A DNA stretch of 9,317 nucleotides, taken from an uncultured Oscillospiraceae bacterium. GTDB lineage: Bacteria > Bacillota > Clostridia > Oscillospirales > Oscillospiraceae. Numbering within the stretch: position 1 is the first letter of the stretch; each line of letters starts with the position of its first letter. A program made the position numbers and the translations under genes. Below the pieces are notes generated by a model. The model ran no database searches. It saw only the letters and a program-made list of their open reading frames with translations, and was not told the DNA's origin. This document shows positions 5,216 through 9,317 of the stretch, one piece after another. The stretch covers positions 1-9,317 of the forward strand of contig CAAEUZ010000067.1 in the NCBI GenBank assembly GCA_900759385.1, written 5' to 3'.

Positions 5216-5251
5216 GGGCCGGACGCTGATGCGTCCGGCTTTTGCGTTTTT
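5216..5251 (+). terminator. Hairpin plus T-rich tail, sharing its core with the repeat at the window end
   Basis: GCCGGACGC and GCGTCCGGC pair perfectly around TGAT (5218-5239) and are followed by TTTTGCGTTTTT, a good terminator shape. It insulates the hydrogenase promoter that follows. Bases 5216-5239 recur identically at 9291-9314. Confidence 0.7.
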
Positions 5252-5255
5252 ACTC

Positions 5256-5283
5256 TTGCAATAAGCGACGATTGCGGTATAAT
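5256..5283 (+). promoter_or_regulatory. Promoter of the hydrogenase operon
   Basis: TTGCAA (5256-5261), 16 bases, TATAAT (5278-5283); CTTGCA with a 17-base spacer is an equivalent reading. Start is near 5290, giving a leader of about 54 bases. Confidence 0.7.
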
Positions 5284-5343
5284 AAGATGTTGCTGAATTA
5301 ACACCTTCTAACCCCCTACTATTACAATTAAGGAGGCCATGCC

Positions 5344-6864
5344 ATGAGAGGCATACACAGCGTAGTTGACGATATCCGACGCGACGTATTTACCGAGGTC
5401 GCCCGCCTCGCCTACGAGGGCGGGGACTACAAGCAGATCGACGCCCTGCCGTATAAGATCATCCCCGGTGAAGTCGCCCAGTACCGCCACGACGTCTTCC
5501 TTGAGCGCGCCATTGTCACCGAGCGCCTGCGCCTCGCCTGCGGACTGCCCCTGCGCACTGCCGCGGAGCAGCACCTCGCCAGCGACGGCATAGAGGAGGC
5601 CGCCCTGCCCGAAAAGTACTACGAGCCGCCCCTCATCAACATCATCCCCTTCGCCTGCAACGCCTGCCCGCCGAAGGAGATCCGTATATCCTCGAACTGC
5701 CAGGGCTGTCTCTCCCACCCCTGCATGAACGTCTGCCCCAAGGGCGCCATCTCCGTCGGCCGCGACGGCAAGAGCGTCATTGACCAGAGCAAGTGCGTCA
5801 AGTGCGGCCGCTGCCTCAACCAGTGCCCCTATAACGCCATCAGCCGCCTGGAGCGCCCCTGCGCCAAGGCCTGCGGCATGGACGCCATCGGCTCCGACGA
5901 GTTCGGCCGCGCCAAGATAGATTACGACAAGTGCGTCTCCTGCGGCATGTGCCTGGTGAACTGCCCCTTCGCCGCCATAGCGGACAAGAGCCAGATTTTC
6001 CAGCTCATCCAGGCCATACGCAAGGGCGACAAGGTCATCGCCTGCGTGGCCCCCGCCTTTGTGGGCCAGTTCGGCAAAGACGCCACCCCCGCCAAGCTGC
6101 GCAAGGCCATGCGCATCCTCGGCTTTGCCGATACCGTCGAGGTCGCCATCGGCGCTGACCTCTGCACGGTCGAGGAGGCCAAGGACTTCATGGAGAACGT
6201 ACCCGAGAAGCTGGACTTCATGGGCACGAGCTGCTGCCCGGCCTGGAGCGTCATGGCCAAGAAGCTCTTCCCCGAGTTCAAGGAGAATATCTCCATGGCC
6301 CTCACGCCCATGGTCCTCACCGCCCGCCTGGTCAAGAAGGACAACCCCGACGCGCGCATTGTCTTTATCGGGCCCTGCGCGGCCAAGAAGCTGGAGGCCA
6401 GCCGCCGCAGCGTGCGCTCGGACGTGGACTTCGTGCTCACCTTTGAGGAGCTGCTGGGCATGTTCTGCGCCAAGGACATTGACTTCGCTACCCTCGAGCC
6501 CGACGAGTGCGACGAGGACTTCTCTGCCGGTACCGGCTCCGGGCGCGGCTTTGCCGTGGTCGGCGGCGTGGCGTCGGCGGTGGCCGAGGTCATAGCGCGT
6601 CTCGATCCCACCCGCCACGTGGACGTGGAATACGGCGACGGCCTGCGTGAGTGCCGCAAGATGCTCACCCTGGCCAAGGCCGGCAAACGCAACGGCTACC
6701 TGCTCGAGGGCATGGCATGTCCCGGCGGCTGTGTAGCGGGTGCGGGCACTATCACGCCCGTCATGAACGCTGCCAGCAACGTCAGGACATACAAAGCCAA
6801 AGCGGCCAAGCAGAACTCGCTCGACAGCGACTATGTGGACCGCCTCGAGGAGGTTGAAGAGTAA
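5344..6864 (+). CDS. Monomeric [FeFe] hydrogenase, group B type
   Basis: The enzyme interconverts protons and H2 at an H-cluster, most likely with ferredoxin, in the cytosol. Of 506 residues, the N-terminal ~95 are unassigned. Iron-sulfur cysteines follow: a CxxCx4Cx3CP set at 119-132, CVKCGRCLNQCP at 151-162, CAKAC at 173-177 and CVSCGMCLVNCP at 197-208. The H-cluster motifs are TSCCPAW at 295-301, GPCAAKK at 343-349 and EGMACPGGCVAGAG at 455-468; Cys298, Cys345, Cys459 and Cys463 are the expected ligands and Cys297 the proton-relay cysteine. The second motif has GPCAAKK where classical group A enzymes have MPCxxKxxE, and the third lacks the GGGxP ending, as in the Clostridia group B1/B3 family. 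AGGAGG seven bases before 5344 favours that ATG over the out-of-frame ATG at 5339. Maturases HydEFG are not in the window. It heads a three-gene operon. Confidence 0.93.
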   Translation: MRGIHSVVDDIRRDVFTEVARLAYEGGDYKQIDALPYKIIPGEVAQYRHDVFLERAIVTERLRLACGLPLRTAAEQHLASDGIEEAALPEKYYEPPLINIIPFACNACPPKEIRISSNCQGCLSHPCMNVCPKGAISVGRDGKSVIDQSKCVKCGRCLNQCPYNAISRLERPCAKACGMDAIGSDEFGRAKIDYDKCVSCGMCLVNCPFAAIADKSQIFQLIQAIRKGDKVIACVAPAFVGQFGKDATPAKLRKAMRILGFADTVEVAIGADLCTVEEAKDFMENVPEKLDFMGTSCCPAWSVMAKKLFPEFKENISMALTPMVLTARLVKKDNPDARIVFIGPCAAKKLEASRRSVRSDVDFVLTFEELLGMFCAKDIDFATLEPDECDEDFSAGTGSGRGFAVVGGVASAVAEVIARLDPTRHVDVEYGDGLRECRKMLTLAKAGKRNGYLLEGMACPGGCVAGAGTITPVMNAASNVRTYKAKAAKQNSLDSDYVDRLEEVEE

Positions 6865-6866
6865 AA

Positions 6867-7430
6867 ATGTCTCATCAAAACAGTGCTGTCCACTGGATAG
6901 CCCGCACGGCCATGGGCATAGCGCTCATCATTGTAGCGCAGCTCCTGGGCCATGTCTTCCCGGCCGGCGCGGCCATAGCCGGTCCCTTCGGCGTGAACCA
7001 GCTGGTGACCGGCTCCCTGGTCAACTGCGTGCTCTTTGTCTTCACGGCGCTGAGCGGCCTGTGGTCGGGCGTGACCATGGGCATAGTCTCGGCCATGCTC
7101 GCGCAGTTCATCGGCATAGGCCCCGCCGTCTCGGCTGTCAGCCCGGTTGTGGCCGTCGGCAACGCGCTGCTGTGCGTGGTGTACGGCCTCATTATCGCCA
7201 AGGCCGGCAGTGAGGGCGTCCGCCAGTGGATCGCCATGGCCATCGCGGCGGTGTTCAAGTGCGCCTTCCTCTGGATAGCCGTCCCCCTTCTGCTCGGCGT
7301 GCTCACCGGCGTCAAGGAGCAGCAGGTGCAGATGCTCAGCATAATGTTCTCCTGGCCCCAGGGCTGCACAGCCCTCATCGGTGGCACCCTCGCCAGCCTG
7401 GTGATACCCCGGCTGCGTAAGGCCAGATGA
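6867..7430 (+). CDS. Six-helix membrane protein resembling an ECF transporter S component
   Basis: The 187-residue product is almost wholly hydrophobic with about six transmembrane segments (roughly 10-31, 45-64, 66-84, 92-112, 119-146 and 165-182) and a basic C-terminal end RLRKAR. Size, helix count and Gly/Ala-rich segments suit the substrate-binding S component of an energy-coupling factor vitamin or cofactor importer, but no substrate-defining motif is recognised and no EcfA/EcfT genes are present; group II ECF systems keep those elsewhere. It starts two bases after the hydrogenase stop codon, with GGAGG inside the end of that gene 13 bases away, so translation is probably coupled. A membrane partner of the hydrogenase is a less supported alternative. 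Confidence 0.65.
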   Translation: MSHQNSAVHWIARTAMGIALIIVAQLLGHVFPAGAAIAGPFGVNQLVTGSLVNCVLFVFTALSGLWSGVTMGIVSAMLAQFIGIGPAVSAVSPVVAVGNALLCVVYGLIIAKAGSEGVRQWIAMAIAAVFKCAFLWIAVPLLLGVLTGVKEQQVQMLSIMFSWPQGCTALIGGTLASLVIPRLRKAR

Positions 7431-7714
7431 AGCGCCTGGCAGTGTCCGCCGCCGTATTGGGCGTGCTGCTGTTCATAGCCGGCATTTGCCTGCGCGGCAT
7501 CGCCGGGGACGTCATGGCGATGGTGCTCGTGGGCGTCGGCGCCGTGATGTTCGTCGCAGGTCTGGTGTGGCTGCTCTCCGGCAGGCACCAGACTCGCTGC
7601 CCCAACTGCGGCGCAGCCGTCAACACCGGCCCGTACATGCGAAACCTCGCCGAGCTCTCGCGAACCGGTGCGCTCCACTGCCCGCACTGCGGCACGATGA
7701 TCCAGGTAAAATGA
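7427..7714 (+). CDS. Small membrane protein with C-terminal zinc ribbon
   Basis: The 95-residue product has two hydrophobic helices (about 4-21 and 28-50) and then a cytosolic-type zinc ribbon: CPNCG at 58-62 and CPHCG at 85-89, the four cysteines spaced to bind one Zn2+. The start codon overlaps the stop of the previous gene as ATGA, so the two are translationally coupled and likely act together. The loop between the cysteine pairs is about 23 residues, longer than in rubredoxin, so metal binding to zinc rather than iron redox is favoured. No named family is recognised. It ends the hydrogenase operon. Confidence 0.75.
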   Translation: MKRLAVSAAVLGVLLFIAGICLRGIAGDVMAMVLVGVGAVMFVAGLVWLLSGRHQTRCPNCGAAVNTGPYMRNLAELSRTGALHCPHCGTMIQVK

Positions 7715-7720
7715 ACCTCT

Positions 7721-7757
7721 CCGCCCCGGGCGTCCTGCCCGGGGCGGCTTGCGTTTA
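7721..7757 (+). terminator. Terminator of the hydrogenase operon
   Basis: CCGCCCCGGGC (7721-7731) and GCCCGGGGCGG (7737-7747) form a perfect 11-bp stem with loop GTCCT, followed by CTTGCGTTT. The T-run is poor, but the stem is very stable. The tail carries the -35 box of the next gene. Confidence 0.8.
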
Positions 7758-7777
7758 TCCCGCTTTCATGCTACACT
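7749..7777 (+). promoter_or_regulatory. Promoter of the HAD nucleotidase gene
   Basis: TTGCGT (7749-7754), 17 bases, TACACT (7772-7777); start near 7784. It overlaps the tail of the preceding terminator. Confidence 0.55.
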
Positions 7778-7811
7778 GATTTCCGACTACAACGCTTTTG
7801 GAGGCGCTATT

Positions 7812-8498
7812 ATGAACTACGACGTACTGCTCTGGGACGTGGACGGAACCCTGCTGGACTTCCTGGCCGCGGAGAAGGCCGCTGTAAAATCCCTGTTCGG
7901 CGAATTCGGCCTCGGCGAGTGCACCGACGGCATGATCGCGCGCTACTCGGCGATAAACAAGCGCTACTGGGAGGCTCTCGAGCGCGGCGAGCTGTCAAAG
8001 CCCGTCATCCTCGTGCGCCGTTTCGAGGATTTCTTCGCCGAGTACGGCATAGACCCCGCCATAGCGCCGCAGTTCAACGAGCTGTACCAGGTGCGCCTCG
8101 GCGACACGGTGGTGTTCTGCGACGACAGCTGCGAGCTGGTGCGGTCCCTGCGCGGCCGGGTGCGCCAGTACGCCGTATCCAACGGCACCGTCGTGGCCCA
8201 GGAACGCAAGCTGAAGAACTCCGGCTTTGACAGCCTGCTCGACGGCGTGTTCCTCTCCGAGGCGCTGGGCTATGAGAAGCCGGCGCGCGAGTTTTTTGAC
8301 GCCGTGTTCCGCGCCATCGGCCCCGCGGACCCGGAGCGCACCCTCATCATCGGCGACTCGCTGACCAGCGACATCGCCGGCGGCAACGCCGCGGGCATAA
8401 AGACCTGCTGGTACAACCCCCGCTCTCTGCCCAATCACACGGGCGCCAAGGTTGACTTCGAGCTGAAAAATCTGCAGGAGTTAGTCCGCATTTTGTGA
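7812..8498 (+). CDS. yjjG: HAD-superfamily hydrolase, YjjG/YfnB-type pyrimidine nucleotidase
   Basis: YjjG-type enzymes dephosphorylate (non-canonical) pyrimidine nucleoside monophosphates and help clean the nucleotide pool in the cytosol. The 228 residues show all HAD motifs: DVDGT at 9-13 (nucleophile Asp9, acid/base Asp11), SNGT at 123-126, Lys156 in YEKPAREFF, and IIGDSLTSD at 179-187 (Asp182, Asp187). Family-specific features are the helical cap with AINKRYWEALERGE at 47-60, and AAGIKTCWYN at 193-202. GGAGG seven bases upstream sets the start at 7812; an in-frame TTG at 7749 lies in the promoter. It has its own promoter and follows a strong terminator, so it is monocistronic. Exact substrate is inferred from family only. 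Confidence 0.88.
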   Translation: MNYDVLLWDVDGTLLDFLAAEKAAVKSLFGEFGLGECTDGMIARYSAINKRYWEALERGELSKPVILVRRFEDFFAEYGIDPAIAPQFNELYQVRLGDTVVFCDDSCELVRSLRGRVRQYAVSNGTVVAQERKLKNSGFDSLLDGVFLSEALGYEKPAREFFDAVFRAIGPADPERTLIIGDSLTSDIAGGNAAGIKTCWYNPRSLPNHTGAKVDFELKNLQELVRIL

Positions 8499-8584
8499 TT
8501 ATCTGGATATGATTTTCCCTATTTTCCAGCCCTCCTCCAAATTATTGCATGAAATGTGAACAAATATCGCACGATATGTTAAAA

Positions 8585-8611
8585 TTAGCATTCTCCTCTT
8601 GACAGTGCTAA
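8585..8611. promoter_or_regulatory. CIRCE operator (HrcA binding site)
   Basis: TTAGCATTC-N9-CAGTGCTAA (8585-8593 and 8603-8611) matches the CIRCE consensus TTAGCACTC-N9-GAGTGCTAA with one mismatch per arm and the exact nine-base spacing. It covers the -35 box of the Hsp20 promoter, so HrcA binding would block RNA polymerase. Confidence 0.93.
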
Positions 8612-8626
8612 TTTCTGCGGTATAAT
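8599..8626 (+). promoter_or_regulatory. Sigma-A promoter of the Hsp20 gene
   Basis: TTGACA (8599-8604), 16 bases, TATAAT (8621-8626): both boxes are consensus. Start is near 8633, giving a leader of about 118 bases that contains a small CCGGA-TT-TCCGG hairpin at 8701-8712. Confidence 0.9.
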
Positions 8627-8750
8627 AAAGGCGAACTTAAGAGAGGGAGCAAATGAGAGCCCTCCCGAAAGAGTTCAGCAGTACGTTTAAAACATGCACA
8701 CCGGATTTCCGGCGGCAACGACATTGCAATACTGAATGGAGGAATGACTT

Positions 8751-9218
8751 ATGTTGCCGAGCATTTTTGGTGAAAACCTTTTTGACGATTTCTTTGATGA
8801 CTTTGACGACTTTGACCGCCGTGTTGACCGTTACCTGAACGGGCGCCATGGCCTGAACCGCGAGCTGTACGGCAAGAAGGCTCGCAACATGATGAAGACC
8901 GACGTGCGCGAGACCGACGGCACCTATGAGCTGGACATCGACCTGCCCGGCTTCGCCAAGGACGAGATCGACGTCAAGATGAACAACGGCTATCTGACCA
9001 TCAGCGCCAGCAAGGGCCTTGACAAGGACAAGAAGGACAAGGAAGGCAACTACATCCGCCGCGAGCGCTACGCCGGCTCCATGCAGCGCAGCTTCTACGT
9101 GGGCGATGTCCCCAGCAGCGATATCCACGCCAGGTATGAGGACGGCATCCTGAAGCTCAGCGTGCCGAAGGCGGACGTGAAGAAGCTGGAAAACCACAAC
9201 GTCATCGCAATAGAGTAA
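8751..9218 (+). CDS. hsp18: Small heat-shock protein, Hsp20/alpha-crystallin family (Hsp18-like)
   Basis: Hsp20 proteins are ATP-independent holdase chaperones forming large cytosolic oligomers that bind unfolding proteins. The 155-residue product has the clostridial Hsp18 N-terminus MLPSIFGENLFDDFFDDFDD with alternating Phe and Asp, an alpha-crystallin domain at about 48-141 (ELDIDLPGFAKDEIDVKM, YLTISA, RRERYAGSMQRSFYV) ending in the family signature DGILKLSVPK at 131-140, and a C-terminal IxI-type anchor (VIAIE, Ile152 and Ile154) for oligomerisation. GGAGG eight bases upstream supports the ATG at 8751. It is monocistronic between a CIRCE-controlled promoter and its own terminator, so it should be induced when HrcA is inactivated by protein-folding stress. 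Confidence 0.96.
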   Translation: MLPSIFGENLFDDFFDDFDDFDRRVDRYLNGRHGLNRELYGKKARNMMKTDVRETDGTYELDIDLPGFAKDEIDVKMNNGYLTISASKGLDKDKKDKEGNYIRRERYAGSMQRSFYVGDVPSSDIHARYEDGILKLSVPKADVKKLENHNVIAIE

Positions 9219-9230
9219 CAGCAAAATATC

Positions 9231-9266
9231 TGCCGCCCCGGGACATTGTCCCGGGGCGGCATTTTT
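9231..9266 (+). terminator. Rho-independent terminator of the Hsp20 gene
   Basis: TGCCGCCCCGGGA (9231-9243) pairs with TCCCGGGGCGGCA (9249-9261) in a perfect 13-bp stem, loop CATTG, followed by TTTTT. It begins 12 bases after the stop codon. Confidence 0.95.
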
Positions 9267-9290
9267 CTGTTCTCCCACTAAAATACAGAT

Positions 9291-9314
9291 GGGCCGGACG
9301 CTGATGCGTCCGGC
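9291..9314. repeat. Second copy of a palindromic hairpin repeat
   Basis: GGGCCGGACGC, loop TGAT, then GCGTCCGGC (continuing CCC to 9317) gives a perfect 11-bp stem. Bases 9291-9314 are identical to 5216-5239, where the flanks differ. The window ends here, so a T-run and any following gene cannot be seen. Confidence 0.75.
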
Positions 9315-9317
9315 CCC

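Noticed and set aside
4237..5304. Minus-strand frame running across the lyase 3' end and the following spacer
   Set aside because: It crosses a promoter, a terminator and the candidate structured RNA, and its composition is shadow-like. The AAGGAGGTGG on the minus strand near 5137-5146 has no start codon at proper spacing.
5308..6618. Long open frame on the minus strand opposite the hydrogenase gene
   Set aside because: It is antisense to a gene with complete catalytic motifs, has the Ala/Gly/Leu/Val/His-biased composition of a GC-rich shadow frame, and lacks a ribosome binding site.
8499..8560. Terminator for the HAD gene
   Set aside because: Only a weak CTGGA/TCCAG pairing with a long loop and no T-run is present.
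8653..8838. Short plus-strand frame starting in the Hsp20 leader, with GGGAG before its ATG
   Set aside because: It overlaps the first codons of the Hsp20 gene out of frame, has a Cys/Arg-rich shadow-like sequence and no recognisable feature. A leader peptide cannot be excluded but is not supported.
1..9317. tRNA, rRNA, CRISPR array, insertion sequence with transposase
   Set aside because: None was seen on either strand: no regularly spaced direct repeats and no transposase-like coding frame, and no recognisable tRNA or rRNA segment.

Overview
The window reads like the chromosome of a GC-rich, anaerobic, gut-type member of the Clostridia (Oscillospirales-like). The grounds are strong AGGAGG-type ribosome binding sites, sigma-A promoters with near-consensus boxes, a CIRCE operator on a small heat-shock gene, a group-B-like monomeric [FeFe] hydrogenase, an ECF-type S-component-like membrane protein, and an interspersed hairpin-rich repeat that I recall from this group. 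The assignment is an inference; there is no rRNA gene or other taxonomic marker here.

Layout. (1) 1-2465 is the 3' part of a very large secreted or S-layer-like protein, ended by a perfect terminator. (2) 2537-2772 is gene-free and holds GC-rich hairpins and a MITE-like repeat. (3) 2773-3106 is a compact module missed by ordinary gene calling: a 26-residue hydrophobic/basic peptide on the minus strand (2915-2995) with its own near-consensus promoter, a 5' hairpin and a hairpin-masked ribosome binding site, facing a short plus-strand RNA (about 2837-2938) from a perfect TTGACA-17-TATAAT promoter. The two transcripts overlap at their 3' ends. This is the architecture of a type I toxin-antitoxin locus, and it is the main discovery of the window. 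(4) 3139-3510 is ridA (minus), divergent from a methionine gamma-lyase gene at 3646-4839 (plus); the lyase releases the kind of enamine/imine that RidA hydrolyses. (5) 4840-5343 has no protein gene but contains a promoter, a candidate structured RNA of about 155 nt closed by a perfect 12-bp stem, a run of GC hairpins, and the hydrogenase promoter. (6) 5344-7714 is a three-gene operon: [FeFe] hydrogenase, six-helix S-component-like membrane protein, and a two-helix zinc-ribbon protein, ended by an 11-bp terminator. (7) 7812-8498 is a YjjG-type HAD nucleotidase with its own promoter. (8) 8585-9266 is an HrcA/CIRCE-controlled Hsp20 gene with terminator. (9) The window ends in a perfect hairpin whose core also occurs at 5216-5239.

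Functional links. Methionine gamma-lyase gives methanethiol, ammonia and 2-oxobutyrate, with RidA clearing reactive intermediates. In anaerobes 2-oxobutyrate can be oxidised with ferredoxin as acceptor, and a ferredoxin-type hydrogenase could reoxidise that ferredoxin; this last link is inference from proximity only. The other genes look independently regulated.
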